Shown: positions 44,637 through 57,853, counted from the stretch's first letter. The stretch is DNA of 64,000 bases from Elymus sibiricus (GCA_039707655.1 CM077665.1:444291531-444355530), one strand, 5' to 3'. The notes: generated from the letters alone by a model not told the origin. Numbers and translations: made by a program.

Positions 44637-46310
44637 TCGACCGCATTCAAACTGGGACTTGGCCTGTCTGGCGCGCGCCTCTGCTTCCCTTACTCGTCCG
44701 TTCATGACCGCTAGCGCACCTCCACTTCCATTCATCCTCCTGCCATGACAACTGCCAACAAAACGAGCGCGAGAGACACAAGGTGGTGGAAGCACATCTC
44801 ATCGCAGCGTCGACACGAGTTCGCGGGCATCATCCACAAGTAGCACGCACACGGAACACATAGAGGCAGATCTACCTCCGAGCTCGCCGAAGGAGGGCTC
44901 GGAGGACGACGTCGACCAAAGGATGGAGGAGGCGTCTGACAAATATCCCGAGCATGCGTTGGTCGCGGGCTGCACCATCGTGCATGTGCACTTTGACGTG
45001 TCCATGTCGGAGGAGGAGTAGCAAGAGCAAGCGGTGGCACCACACTCCGTGTTCCGGATGTTGCAAGAGGTGCAGTGGCACAATCTGAACCTGTTCGAGC
45101 ACACCGACTTCTGGAGGGCTAGATCTTTGGCGAGCAGATGAGCGAGTAGGCTGTCACCGACATAGTCGTGGATGATTCGGGCCTCGTCAATGAGCAGCAG
45201 ATGATCTACGAGTCTATGCGTCTGCACCATCCGCTATGAGCGTTGGAAGATGTGCATAATGGATGTGGAGCGCGACGTTCTATTCGAGCAGATTGCGCCG
45301 GAGGCGTGTGCGGAGGCGGCGCTAGCAATCATGGATGGAACGCTGCCAGCATCGGCATCTCCGTGTCATTCGCTCCGGGACACAACGAATACGAGGCCGG
45401 ACCATCCACGTTGATCAACCTCACCTCGACCGACAGCATCCACTGCCAAGTGACAAACTCCAACAAGAGTAGGAGGTGGGACACGAACGTGCCGACGTTT
45501 GGCGAAGAGCGGGACGTGGGACATGGACGTATCCACACCCGACAACGAGCAGGATGTGGGCCACGGAAGAGGCCACGGCCGACCAAGATTTAGACTAGGG
45601 TAAATTTTGCTATGTAAAAAAGACTTCCCTATATTAATAAAATTGCCATGTCTACTTTTTTTTGTTGCACCAGGTTACATGGCCAACTTTCATACCCGGA
45701 TCCGCAAAAGCATCTGATGGAGTTCGAGAATGGTGTGTGTTTGATTCAAGATACAGAGTCGAAAATGGCTTTAGGATATGAGATATGGAGTCATCCATAG
45801 GGTATATCCCCATCCTCTCCACCTAGATAAAGTATGTTGAGCAATAGTAGTACAAAATAAACACCCAATGTAACAGCCCAATCTTCCAATTATATTTCAT
45901 TGCATTGATTGGAAACTTACCTACTCTTCACCAGTGCATGCTCAAGTTTCTCTGTTTTTCCTTTGCTTCTTTGGTCAGAAAGGAGCCGACCTCCTCTACA
46001 TGCTTCTGTTTTAATTTGCACGCAACACATCATGCTGTTTTGCATCACCTGAGCCCACGTGGATAGCTCAGAGAGTTGTTCACCGTGGAGCGTTGGGCTG
46101 GCTCATATAGATGGCAAGAAGACATGAACCCGATGGTTGTCAGCAACAAAAGGGGCCCTCACTACTTCTTTAGGGCAACTGAGAAATCAAAACAATGGGT
46201 CGTCAAGCGCGACTATGTGTCGTCCGCCGCGAGGCCTACCAGGGCTCGCGTGCAGGGAGCAGGTATTTGGTTGACCAAGTAGCCACGCCCTCATGTCTGT
46301 AGCTGAAAAA
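44637..46310 (+). other. degenerate coding-like sequence of unknown origin
   Basis: From the ATG at 44744 a GC-rich frame can be followed with stops and shifts to about 45600 (DFWR, then FGEQMSE, AVTDIVVDDSGLVNEQQMIYES). It has an acidic, Glu-rich composition and an Arg/Gly/His-rich end (DVGHGRGHGRPR). I recognise no domain. 45600-46310 is AT-rich with one short frame (46076-46282) of no known family. It may be an old transposon gene. Confidence 0.35.
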
Positions 46311-48010
46311 ATATTGTCATTTAGAAAATGTACAACATGTATTTGGAAAAACTGTTACCATGTATTCAAAACATGTATTTCCAAAAATGTACATAATGTA
46401 TATTGGAAAGATGTCCGATGCTTATCAAAAAATGTTTCATGCGTGCTCTAAAAATGTGTATTTCGTACTGAGAGAAATTATATATGTGTTCACAAGAAAT
46501 AAAACTGATAAAAAACCCGACAATTAACCAAAGAAAAAAAAGAAACCAGAAAATGAAAAGCGAAGAAAGAAAAGAAAAAAAAGAAGTGAAAACAATAAAA
46601 AACAAAAAAAGTAAAAAAAAAATAGCGATGAAAACCGTTGAAAAAAAAAAGAAAAAGAAAAGAAAAGAAACGAAAAGCTGATTGAGCGAATTAAATGCGC
46701 CAGGGTCTCGGTGGGAAAATGCTATTCGGCGCGTAACTCGCAAGTTAGCTAGCTAGCGCGTACGGCCTCGCTCGTCATGTCATCTGTTGGTCTGGCCCAT
46801 TCCAAGTTTTGCCCCTTACATTTCTTTCATTTCATAAAGTCTTATCTTCCTTTTTTATTTAGGTAATTTTTTATTTTCTGTTTTTATTTCCTTTTTTATT
46901 TTCCTTTTCCCCTTTTTTCCTGATTCATTTCTGCAAATATCTTTCAAATTTCTCAACATTTCTTGAAATCATGATACTTTTTTGGAAACAAAACAAATAT
47001 CAAATTCGTCAACATTTTTGGAAAATCATGAACATATTACAAGGTCGTGAACTTTTAAAACAAAGTTCACGAATTATTTTCAAAAAACAATTCACAACTA
47101 CATTTCGACATTGTGAAAAACTTTGAGTTGGCATTTTTTTAGACATTTGAGAATAAATTTAGAAATTTAGAAAAACTTTTTTTTTTGATGAACATTTTTG
47201 GAATGGATAAACAATTTTCGAATTAATGAATAATTTTTGAATTGGTGAAAATGTTCTTATGAACCGTTGAAGTTTTTTAGAAATTTCGGAACAATTTTTG
47301 AAATTTAAAAAATTTGTTTTCGATTTTTTTTAAATTCATGAAACTTATTTTTAATTCGTGAAATTATATTCAAATTGTTGAATATTTGGAATATGCAAAG
47401 TTGTTTCTAAATCAGGATCATTTTTGAAATATGCGAACACTGTTTCATAATCACGAACTATTTGTGGTCTGCGAACATTTTATTACCTCTCTAACATTTA
47501 TCAAAATCACGATTATTTTATGATATCTTTAAATATTTTGAATTCCTGAACAATTTTTGCAATTCGTTAACAATTTTTAAATTCAAAAACATATTTTTTC
47601 CAAATTTTTAATATTATAGGAATTCATGATTTTTTTATTCGCATACATGTTTTATTCATTGTATTAATAGATATATTCATGAAATTCTAAAAATGTTCAT
47701 CGAGTTCAAATAAAGTTCTTGAAATTAAATTTTTGATCATCAGATACAAAAAACATCAAAACTCAAATAACGTTCCTAAAAAATTGAAAGTATTTTTATC
47801 ATAATACAAGAAATGTTCATTTTTTAAAATCATAAATATTTTTTGAATTCATGAACATTTTGTAAAATTATTATTCTTATTATGAATTCGTGAATATCTT
47901 TTTAAATCAGAACTAGTTTTGGAAATCACGAACTTTTTTAAAGTTTTAAAGAAATAGAAAAGAAAAATGAAAAAAAAATGAAAAGAAAAAAAATTTAAAG
48001 AACGAAAAAA
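46311..48010. other. AT-rich low-complexity tract
   Basis: 46490-46680 is A-rich (AAAGAAAAG-type). 46800-46920 is T-rich. 46920-47960 is a degenerate array of short phrases such as GAACATTTTT, GAATTCATGAA and AATTTTTGAA in both orientations. 47945-48000 is A-rich again. The purine-rich ends with pyrimidine-rich parts between them suggest an old foldback or repeat-rich transposon, but I found no clear termini. Confidence 0.45.
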
Positions 48011-48410
48011 GAATTAAAGGGGGGCGCCGCGCATCAGGGTCGGCCCAAGTTGGCGCCTGGGGGAGCAATGGGGTGTGCGTTTGGTCACCACACAGCGCGT
48101 AGCGCGCGTTATAGGAGCTCCCTTCGCGATGTGTCATCTCCATCGTCATGTTCACAAAAGGCTACCAGAAAAGGCAAGAGATCGGAGCAGCTTACTGATT
48201 TCTCTTCTATGATGCGCACGCTAACGTTCTGGAGAGGGGCGAGTTTCACGAGTTTGTAGTTTTAGGCCTTCTCGTGTTGTTTGTACTTTGCTTCGTCCAG
48301 TAATTATGCTTCACTACCCGGGGAAAGAGATGTGAGCGTTTTCCATGGCATTAATCATCATGCTACTTTTCGGAATGAAGGAGAAAATTGAAAGTACACA
48401 GGTTGATCAA
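48011..48410. other. no recognisable gene
   Basis: GC-rich start (GGGGCGCCGCGCATC) followed by unremarkable sequence. No long or conserved frame. Confidence 0.4.
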
Positions 48411-48558
48411 ATGACACTTTTGAACGAGCTTCTCTCCGGATATGGCCTAAAGCGAAGTGCGACAATATTAACAGTCCTTGGCAAATGCTAGCATGACACT
48501 TTTGAATGAGCTTCCCTCCGGATATGGCCTAAAGCAGAGTGCAACAATATTAACAGTC
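48411..48558 (+). repeat. direct repeat of about 65 bp
   Basis: ATGACACTTTTGAA..., through CCGGATATGGCCTAAAGC to AATATTAACAGT, occurs at about 48411-48474 and 48493-48558 with a few differences. The second copy ends exactly where LTR sequence begins. Confidence 0.8.
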
Positions 48559-49153
48559 TACATCATGTCATCTTTCTCCAAGCATTACGCTGTTTGTTAT
48601 GAACATAATACCTAGAGAGGCAAGCATATAAGTGTTGTCGAAATGGACTAATAGTAGTAGATGCAGAATCGTTTCGGTCTACTTGTTTATGGACATGATG
48701 CCTATATACATGATCATTGCCGTGAATAACATGTCATAACTATGCGCAGTTCTGTCAATTGCCCAACAGTAATTTATCTACCCACCATATGCTATTTTCA
48801 AGAGAGAAGGATATAGCGAACACTATGGCCCCCGGGTCTACTTAAACAAAAATACAAAAACTTCAAAAATACCTTGCTGCGTATTATTTACTTTTATTTT
48901 ATTTTGCTTTACAATATCCATCTCTGTCAAGATTTAATCTTTGCAAGTAAAGAGTTCAAGGGGCTTGACAATCCTCTTGCCCATGTTGGGTGCAAGTGTT
49001 TGGTTTTGTGTGTGTAGGTGTTGTTGAAAGGAATTTGCTTGGTTCTCCTGTTGGTTCGATAACCTTGGTTCTCACTGAGGGAAATACTTATCTCTAACGT
49101 GTTCCATCTCCTTTCTTCTTTGGGAAAAATCCCAATGCAGCTCACAAGTAGCA
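48559..49153 (+). repeat. 5'-truncated LTR of element no. 5
   Basis: Matches the LTRs of the first two Athila-type copies in phrases such as CAACAGTAATTT, GGTTCGATAACCTTGGTT and CTTTGGG. It ends GTAGCA. Confidence 0.75.
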
Positions 49154-49349
49154 GGAAGAATTTCTGACGCCGTTGCCGGGTAGACATCATCAAATTCTCG
49201 TCAAGTTCCTACACATAAATTATCTTTCATTTGTTCTACTTTTTATTTGTTGTTATATTTTACTTTATATAAAAATCAAAAACACAAAAATATTTCTATT
49301 TGCTTGTTTGCTTAGTTATCTAGTTTACTTGTTTGCTTGCCTATCATTA

Positions 49350-50153
49350 TGGCTAGTTCTTTTATTGTTTCATGTACTCCCAACAATGAAGTGCTTCATT
49401 TTAAACAAATGGGAGGAAAGATTTTAAAAGATGTGTGGTATAGGATTTGCAATGCTCAAAATAGATCAACTAGTAGGCAATCTACCACTATTTTTGCTTC
49501 ATAATTTTTATGTGGGTGTGACTACTTGGTATAGATTCACGCCTGACACCATTAGTAGTGGTAATTTCTTAACGCGTCACACTCTGGATGCTTATAATGC
49601 TATTGAAAATCTTATAGGATCACCCCCTACTATTGTTAATGGGACCGTTTTGACTTTGGAAGATGTTATGCGTAGGCTAGATGCTATAGAAAATAAAATG
49701 CCTACTATTGAGCACATTGAAAATCTAGACAAGAAGGTCCATAATCAAGTTACCAAATTTGGTTCCAAAGTAGGAACTACTCTAAAAATGCTAAAATATA
49801 GTGAGCCAAAGGTGAGTAAAGAGTTAGGACAAAGTCCTTCGATAAGTTGTAAGAAATCCTGAATAAAGTAGGCTCTGCTTTCGTTCCTACTAAAACCATT
49901 GATAAAGTTCCTATAAATAAGAGTCCTAAGATTATGTATGTTCCTTATCCTACAAGTGGTACACCTAGTAAAAAGAATGAGGATCTCAAAATGATTAGTG
50001 TGCACCCTAATTTCATAAATGTAATAAAATAACCTATCATCAACCCTCCCCCCTTTGCCCTAGGAGCGGGGTTATTAATAACTTATGTGTTAAAACTCCT
50101 AGGAAGCGTGGTTGCATAATTGAGGAGCCGGATGTTAAGGATGACAATACTTG
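49350..50153 (+). pseudogene. gag remnant of element no. 5
   Basis: A frame from the ATG at 49350 (MASSFIVSCTPNNEVLHFKQ) meets a TAA near 49502. The other main piece, about 49431-49862, carries the Athila-type gag tail (LLHNFYVGVTTWYRFTPDT, ENKMPTIEHIENLDKKV). The body of gag between the two is deleted, and frames change across the joint. A Lys-rich end follows to about 50153. It cannot make a working gag. Confidence 0.7.
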
Positions 50154-51710
50154 ATACTATGCATTACGCCTAGCTAGGGACATAAAACAATAGCGCTTGT
50201 TGGGAGGCAACCCAATAGTTATCTTTAAATTTTTGTTTTACTTTTTGTTTTGGTGTGTTGCCATGATTATTGCTACTGTAAAGATTGTGTTTTATGTTTA
50301 AATTAGTTTTCATGCCAAGTGAAGCCTTTGGGATGATTGGGAAGATAGTAGAATTGATACGGTGCAAAAATAGAAACTTTTGCGTCCTGTGCAGAATTTC
50401 TCTGATTTTGAACGTCTTTTTGATCTGATTTTTTTACGAAGTATTGGTATACAAATTGCCCAGGTTGACCTAATTTTTTAGAATTTTTGGATTTACAGAA
50501 ATATTGTTTTTCTACAGATCTTTACAGATTGTTTTGTTTTAGACATATTCTGTTTTTTGCTTGCATAGTTTGCTTGTTTTGATGATGCTATGGATTGTAT
50601 CGGGGGGTATAAGACATGGATAAGTTATAATAAAGTAACTATTACGCAGTAATGAAATATGAATAAACTTATGACAGTACCTAAAGTATTTGATATGTCT
50701 ATTATACTACCGGACCTCATGAGGTTTTGTTGAGTTTTGTGTGCTGAAGTTTTCAAGTCTTGGGTGAGAGAACGATGTATGAAGGAATAAGGAGCGTCAA
50801 GACCCTAAGCTTGGGGATGCCCAAGGCATCCCGAGGTAATATTCAATGAAGACCCAAGCATCTAAGCTTGGGGATGCCCCGGAAGGCATCCCCCCTTTCG
50901 TCTACAATCTCTCGGCATGTCACTTGAAGCTATATTTTTATTCATCACATGATATGTGTTTTGCTTGGAGCGTCGTGTGTTATATTTTGTTTTTCTTTTA
51001 GTTTGCCACGATCATTATTTGATGGGCACACATATTTGAGAGAGACACGTGATTATCGTAATTTGTTAGAATACTGTATACTTCACTTATATCTTTTGAG
51101 CTAGGCAGTTGCTCTAGTGCTTCACTTATATCTATTTAGAGCATGGCGGCGTTCATATGTTGTAGAAATAATTGAACTCTCATGCTTCACTTAAATCTTT
51201 TTTGAGAGTATAATAAGAAATAGGAATGGTAAATGGCACAATTTATAAGACTAGTCAAAAAAAGATAGGTATTCAAGGGGGATATAATAAAAACTTCCAT
51301 GTAGCTCACTAAAGAAGAAATATGTGTTGATTTTATTAATGTAGTAATATGAAAGGGCATGAGTACATGATTGTTGGTTAGTAGAATATCGGTAATTAAA
51401 GCTTGTTATTTTTTATTCATCTAAGTATTAACTATGCATGGTGATGATGTGTGAGCCTTTTTATGTCTGAAATGAAATCCTACCGTGTTGTTCGAATCGG
51501 GGGCGCGCGATGGTAACCTCTTCCCTAGGGGTATGCGGTAGTACTTTGCTTCAAGAGAGCTAATAAGGCTTTACAATAAATATGTGAGTTCTTTATGACT
51601 AATGTGAATCCATGGATATATACACTCTCACCTTTCCATAATTGCTAGCCTCTTCGGTACTGTGCATTGCCCATTCTCACCTCGAGAGTCGGTGCAACCT
51701 TCGCCGGTGC
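50154..51710 (+). other. 3' internal region of element no. 5
   Basis: Noncoding. It starts with the shared block (GCATTACGCCTAGCTAGGG, TTGGGAGGCAACCCAA). It contains two AAGCTTGGGGATGCCC phrases near 50810 and 50865, each followed by AGGCATCCC, so that they form local inverted repeats. Confidence 0.6.
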
Positions 51711-53276
51711 TGAAAGTGCGTTATATCGACTAGAGGGGGGGGGGGGTGAATAGGCGATTTTTACAAATTCATCACTGAGGAATTTCAACTTGAGGAATTT
51801 GAAATGTGATGAATAACTAGCAGCGGAATAAGTACTCAAGTGCATGAGAAACATAGCAGTAGCATAGTCATCATGATGAAATAAAGCATGCACAGATTAT
51901 GAGTAGCGTGATACAGGATAAGCAGGTGAGGAACAAGGTAACTTGAAGAATTTGAGGTGAGGAAATTGAGAAAGTCTTCAGTCAAATTCTTCAAACAGCA
52001 ACGATCAATTTCATCAACAAGTATACGAGGAAATGAAAGGGTTGAGGAAATGGAACCAGGTAGCTTGATGAAGACAATGGTTTGATGACCCAGTTCCAAC
52101 TGCTGTGACAGTCGTACGTCTGGTTTGGAGCGGCCTGGTATTTAAACCAGAGGACACACAGTCCCAGGACACACAGTCCTTACCGTATTCTCCTTGAGCT
52201 AAGGTCACACAGACCTCGCCCAACACTCGTGGTAAGTCTTCAGGGTAGACTTCCAAAACCCTCACAAACAGGTCACCCGGCGATCCACAATTGACTGCTG
52301 GATGCTCTAGACCAAGGTCACTTCGTGATCCCCAATTGACTGCAGGATGCACTAGACCATGACGCCTAACCGTCTGGAAGATACACAGTCTTCAAAAGTA
52401 ACAAGCGTCGGTTCCACACATGAACAATTTCTTCAGTGATGCTCAATCACTTTGGGTTGGTGGTTTGGTTTTGGGGTTTTTCCTCACTAATGATTTTCGC
52501 TCAAAGTCCTCGAGGAATGGGATGCTCTCAAATGAAAGTGTCAGTTCTCTCTCGGAGCAGCCAACCAACTAGTGGTTGTGGGGGGTGGCTATTTATAGCC
52601 AGGGTGCAACCTGACATGATAAGACATAAATGCCCCCAATGATATGACCGTTATGTGGATAGGATGATTGGGGACAGGTGGCGCTTAGCACAAAAACGGT
52701 CGGAATTTCGAACTATGAAAGTCCTCAGGCTTATCATGTTCCTCACTTGTAGGCAATTCGCACTGGCGAAATCCTAACTCCTCAGTCAGACCAATTTCCT
52801 CAGAGACCAGAAGATCATCATATCTGTCACTGAAGAACTTGACTGAACTGCAAGAGATTTCCAAAAGGCTTCACTCGAAGGATTGGATAGGTTGAGGCAT
52901 TTGAGTTGAGCATCAGTTGGAAATTTTCCTTAGTATTACCTCGGCCCCCTTTAACAGTACGGTGTTTCCTATGACTCATAGAAAGGAAATGAAACTATAA
53001 AAACAAAAGTCTTCACGCTTCATAGTCCTCGTTCATATCTTCAAGGTCACACCAACTTCTTCTTTTTCAAAGTCTTCAGGTAATACCAAAGTCTTCAGCA
53101 AAGTCTTCACCAAAGTCTGCAGTTGAAGACATACATTTTTAGGGGTCGATAATCTCCGAATGTATCAAACTCCTCAGCGACTTATAGAGCCTGTGTACAC
53201 TTACAAACGCATCAGTCTCTTAACCTATACGTCTTCAATACACCAAAATCACTAAGGGGCACTAGATGCACTTACA
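51711..53276 (-). repeat. 3' LTR of copia element
   Basis: 1566 bp. Minus strand starts TGTAAGTGCATCTAGTGCC and the left edge is TGAAAGTGCGTT in plus orientation. It contains a run of 12 G near 51735 and many GAGGAATTTG / GAAGTCTTCA-like motifs. Confidence 0.88.
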
Positions 53277-53291
53277 ATCTCCCCCTTTTTG
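53277..53291 (-). promoter_or_regulatory. polypurine tract of copia element
   Basis: Minus strand AAAAAGGGGGAGAT lies directly before the LTR start TGTAAGTG, the usual position and form in SIRE-type elements. It primes plus-strand DNA synthesis. Confidence 0.85.
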
Positions 53292-53796
53292 GTGATTGAT
53301 GACAAATAGGTTAAGTTTTCAACGGGGATAATAATATGAAGTGTAAGTACTGAGTTTGAGGAATTCGATTGCAAGATATAGAAGAACTCCACCTGAAGAT
53401 GTGCATATTTGAGGAATTTGCTTTGGACTGCAATGCACATAGCAGGTTAAAAACATGGAGAACTCCCCCTATATCTTGTAATTCATACACGCATTTAACA
53501 TATGATATGAGGAATTTGAAATGCATGATGAAAATGATGTCTGACGAAATTCAGCATGTATGCATTAAGGTACTTGAGGAAATAGGCATGCGGAAAGCAG
53601 TTCAAAAACGTCAGACCACCATCGGACTTGAGTTTACAACTCAACCAACAAAAGCTTCAGAAGAGCGAGAGTTGTAACTTAAACAAAAACAGCCCATATA
53701 TATAGACCCGCTTGAAGACTAACTCAAATTTTCTGCCCCTTTGTCATCGAAGACCAAAAGGGACAAAAAAATGAGGACTAACGCCCCTGAAGAATT
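53292..53796 (-). other. 3' noncoding region between extra gene and polypurine tract
   Basis: No gene on either strand. Plus-strand frames here come from the repeated GAAGAATTTG-type motif. Confidence 0.6.
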
Positions 53797-56700
53797 TCAT
53801 CTTGAAGGTGGTGGAGGAGCGCCAGCGTTGTCGGGGTCGGTTGGTGGAGCAGGGCCTACAGCAGTGTCGTCAATATCCTCAGCTTCATCCGCCTGGCGTG
53901 ATGAAGAAAATGAGCTTGTAACCAGCTGAGGAACTTGACCTTTCTTCCATTTCTTCCTTGGAGGGATGGACCAATCAAAGTCCTGCTGAAATTCCATCTC
54001 CTTGAGTTCTTCAGGAGTCTTGAGATGAGACAGGATGGCCCATGTGCGGTCGAAGACTTCATGAAGATAATAGTGATTCGTCCTCATAGAGTTGTGTGTG
54101 ACAGTCATGTCTCGAAGAAGTGAACCAAACTGACGCTTTACCCACTTGTGGTTGCGATCAATCTTCTGATGAAGACTTAGAAGAAGCTCTCGATCAGTCA
54201 TCACACGAGGGGCAGTGTCTTGAGGATTTTGCGCTGAGGCTTTTGCAGCAGAATCTTGAGTAGCAGTGTCATCATTGGTGGAATAAGATGTAGCTTTGCG
54301 AAACTGACCATCCAATGGACGAGTACCTTCATCAATGACAGCTTTGCCTTTTCCCTTAACTGAAGAAAATGAGCTCTTGAGGACTTCGATTGGAGGCAGA
54401 AAGCCAAAGTGATTCTGAAAGTCAGCCTTGAATGGAAGTGAAGACCTTGATCTGATGAATTTCATGATCCAGGGAGCGTAAGGCTTCAATTCAAACGGGG
54501 CTGTAGCAGCATTGGCCAAAGTCCTCATGAAGAAATCATGGTAATTGATGGGAATCCCATGAAAGATGTTGAATAGCATGTTCTTCATGATTCCCTCCAC
54601 TTCTTCTTCTTTAGAGTTGTGGCCCTTCTGAGGACTGTGGGTTTTGGTCAAAATGCGATAGACTGTCCTGGGCACATAGAGCAAATCCTTCACAAGGAAG
54701 GAAGTCCTTTGAGGTTGTCCAGGAGCCAATGGCTTCATCAGCACTTGCATCATGTGATTGGGCAGAGCAGGTTCATCAAACAGGCATCTTGCTCCTTCTG
54801 AGGGAATTGGTATTGGGACTGACCGTAGTAGTTCAGAGGCTGGAGCAGTGTAGTGAGTGGATCCAGTCATCCAGTCCAAGACCCAAGAATTGACATCAGA
54901 GGCATCACCTGTGATGTGCAAGGTGGCATAGAATTGAAGAATCAGCTCTTCATTCCAATCGCATATGTCCGCACAGAATGGAAGAATTCCTGCATCATGA
55001 AGGACTGCGAGCACCGGTGTGAAGCATGGGATAGTTTCCATGTCCGCATGAGGAATTTGCTGATGCTCAAAAACTTTCTCCTTGTCAAACAGCACTGATG
55101 CATAATAGTTCATCTGTGTGGGTGTCCAGAATCTGGTGTGACCGGCCCTTGCAGAGTCATAAGGATTTGGCCCATTGAAGAAGGTGTGCTCGTTGAAGAA
55201 ATTGGTCTTGATGAATTTGGGGCGCTTTGAGCTTTTGAAGGGCATCTTGGGCTGCGGCTGAAGGTTTGGCTTGAAGCGGCCCACAATTTCCTTCGGCATA
55301 GGAGGAACTTCTTCAGACTGAGGAATTTGAACAGCAGTTTCCTCAGTAGCAGTTGGAGCAGCAATTTCTTCAGCTGATGCAGCTGGAATATCTTCAGGGA
55401 CAGGTGCAGCCAAGTCATCAGATCCTGTATGAATTTCTTCAGTCTGGGCTGGAGACTGAGGAATTTGAGTGAGGGGAGTGGTCATTGGTGAATTTGGGTG
55501 TGCAGCTTCCCAATATTCATCATTGATAAGAGGAGTTGTGTTTCCAATGTCCACATCCTCTTCCACTTCTTCAACGCCGGCCTCTTCAGCAGTCAACTGA
55601 GGCTGGGGCGATGATACCAGTGGGGTTGAAGTATTTGCTTCAACATCAATTTCTTCATCAATCTGCTTTGAGGAAGCAGCAGAATGATGTTCTTCTTGTT
55701 CATCATTTGGGATGACATAGTCAACACCAAATGGCACTAATTCATAGGCTGGCACGAAGGTAATGGGAGTTGCATCGATCGGGTCAGTTGAAGAACTTGG
55801 TAGTGTCTTCAATTTCTTCACCGCTGAGGAATCTGAAGTTGATGCTTTTCTCTTCTGTGCAGCTTTCTTCTCCGCAGCCTTAGTTTTCTTCACTTCTGAT
55901 GCAGAAGGAAAATTGATGTTCTTCACCCTTGAGGATTTTGCAATTTCAGCAGAGGGTGAAGGGGGAGCAGTTTCTTCAGGCACGACTGATGCAGTCGTCC
56001 TAGTGGTCTCATTTTCATCAGGCGCAACAAAAGTTTCAGCTGGACTGGCAGTTTCTTCAGGCGCAACAGTGGAGGTTGCCCTGACAGGTTCTTCAGCAGC
56101 CTGAATTTCTTCAGCTGCGCGTGCAGTTTCTTTAGCAGGCTGAGCAGATTCTTCAGCCTGAGGAATTTGCGGTTGCAATTGAGCTGCAACCCTTGAGTTG
56201 TGTTCCTTAACTGCAGCCTGGGCTGCCCTGACAAATCTTACTTTGGTGCCCTTCCATTCAGCATCATACTTTGCTTGTTCTTCAGTAAGGCAGCGAATCT
56301 CAGACTGAACTGTGATGAGTTGATTTGGAGTCAAATTCATCACATTGTTCCTCAGGAACTTTTCTTTTCTGGCCCTGCTCCTCTTAGCTCTCTGAGCTTG
56401 ATCTCTCTTCTATTTTTCCTCAGCTATGAAGTGTGTGAGTACATTGTCCACAGCAAGAGGTAGGTTCAGTGAGGAAAGTGGAGTGCTGGGATCCTCATGC
56501 CATATGTCGATGAAGTTGAGGATCATCTTAGGATCCAGCATGAGTGGAACAGAGCTGCCCTTGGCTATTGCAGCTCTCTGCTGACTGTTTTTGATGATTT
56601 CTTCCAATTCTTCATTAGTAGCCTCATCATTATCCTCAGATCCTGAGGGTACATTCACAGTAGCTTGGCTATTGTGAGGACTTGGTCTCTGACCTCGTCC

Positions 56701-57519
56701 AGCAGTTCTCTTTATCTTCATCAAAGTAGGGCTTGTTGAAGACTGTGCTTGGGCTGAGGAACTTGCAGAGCCCCCTAAAGCAATTGAGAAGCCAGTAGTC
56801 CTTTGACATGTTGCAAGATTTACAGGTGTTGAGGACTTTGCGGCAGCAGCTGATGATTGTGCAGCTACTGAAGGCATTGCAGTGGCCTTTGAAGAATTTG
56901 CATGAGGATTCTGCAGTGAGGACTTTGAAGTTGAGGTTTTCGACTTCACTGCAGACTTGTTCACCATCGATTTCTTCAGAGCACTATCAGAGGCTCCGGT
57001 AGAGGCAGCAGCAGCAGAATCTTCATTGAATTTCTTCACAGCAGCTTTGGCAGTTCTCTGAAGTTTTTGTTGATGCTTTGCCCATTCAGCTGGAAAGTCT
57101 TCAGCACGAGCAATGCTAGTGGGATCGACTTCTTGATCATCAGCAGGAGGAGCCCTTTTGCAAGGAGGTTTGAGGGCGAATTTCTTCATGTACTTGGGAG
57201 TGACATAGCGATAGTCTCTCCACTCCTTCACCCACCTCCGTTCAATCCTCTGAATTCTGATTTTGCTCTGCTCTTTTGTCTCTTTGCCATGAATGGCCTC
57301 ATCTGGAGTACAGTAACCGGCATACAGAGCCTCAGGTATCTCAAAAGCAATGTTTTGTTCAGCCTTCTTTCCACCCTTCTGAGGTCTTTTACCATCTGCC
57401 ATTTTCTTCACTTGATGACTTTGAACTCTTGATGATTCTGAAGATGTATACAATTTTTCCTCAAGAAATGCTGCAAATGAGTTAAGTTCATGAGAACCTA
57501 GTGATTCATCAGCAGACAT
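53797..57519 (-). pseudogene. copia extra gene, 1240 codons with one in-frame stop
   Basis: The start is the ATG at 57519 (MSADESLGSHELNSF), seven bases after a predicted 3' splice site (TTCACAG). One frame runs to 53797 with a single TAG at 56410 and no frameshift. N-terminal part (1-369): a basic patch (KKMADGKRPQKGGKK), a helical region (RIQRIERRWVKEWRDYRYV) and Ser/Ala-rich linkers. After the stop: a Glu/Ala/Pro-rich repetitive region, then at about residues 740-1000 a globular domain like the plant transposon-protein domain seen in such elements (YASVLFDKEKVFEHQQIPH, FCADICDWNEELILQFYATL, WVLDWMTGSTHY), then a helical acidic tail. It is not an obvious envelope protein, since I see no signal peptide or membrane segment. 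Function unknown. Confidence 0.78.
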
Positions 57520-57526
57520 TTTGTAC

Positions 57527-57853
57527 CTGTGAACAGAGTATAGGTGCGAGGAATTTGAAGAGGTCATATGCGTTCTCAGAATTTTTTCAAAATACATCAA
57601 GTTGAGGATTTTGACCATAGATGTCTTGAGGAATTTCACTAAGTGTTCTTTGTCTTAGGTTCTAGAGTTGTGCGAATATGTTGATCCACACAATTGAGGA
57701 ATCTTGAAGAAAATCATAACTTAGGAAAAAAACATCAAGGGATTGAAACATGTAAGGTGCTTAAGAAGATGATTCTTGAAGAATAAACACTTCTGAAGAT
57801 TTTGTGGAAGACATAAAGATCAAACAAGGGCAGTAAAATTAGATTTTATTTAC
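57527..57853 (-). other. predicted 5'-UTR intron of copia extra gene
   Basis: Minus-strand donor CAGG|GTAAAT (57853) and acceptor TTCACAG|GTAC (57527) bound a 327-bp AT-rich stretch between a GC-rich leader and the start codon. Confidence 0.55.

Larger units (their letters stand above)
48559..51710 (+). mobile_element. Athila-type gypsy element no. 5, partial and cut by copia
   Basis: A 5'-truncated LTR (48559-49153), tRNA-Asp-type primer site (about 49165-49182), gag remnant and noncoding 3' region up to 51710, where the copia LTR begins inside the shared block (CTCGAGAGTCGGTGCAACC). The protease and all of pol are absent. The remainder, including the 3' LTR, must lie beyond the copia element, outside the window. 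Confidence 0.8.

Noticed and set aside
46366..46743. Phe-rich minus-strand frame with apparent membrane character
   Set aside because: It is the translation of an A/T homopolymer-rich tract and would look hydrophobic in any such sequence.
53369..53677. 102-codon plus-strand frame in the copia 3' region
   Set aside because: It is a chance product of the repeated GAAGAATTTG-type motif, opposite in direction to the element's genes.
53797..57519. Envelope protein call for the copia extra gene
   Set aside because: SIRE relatives are often called env-like, but I see no signal peptide, cleavage motif or membrane segment here.
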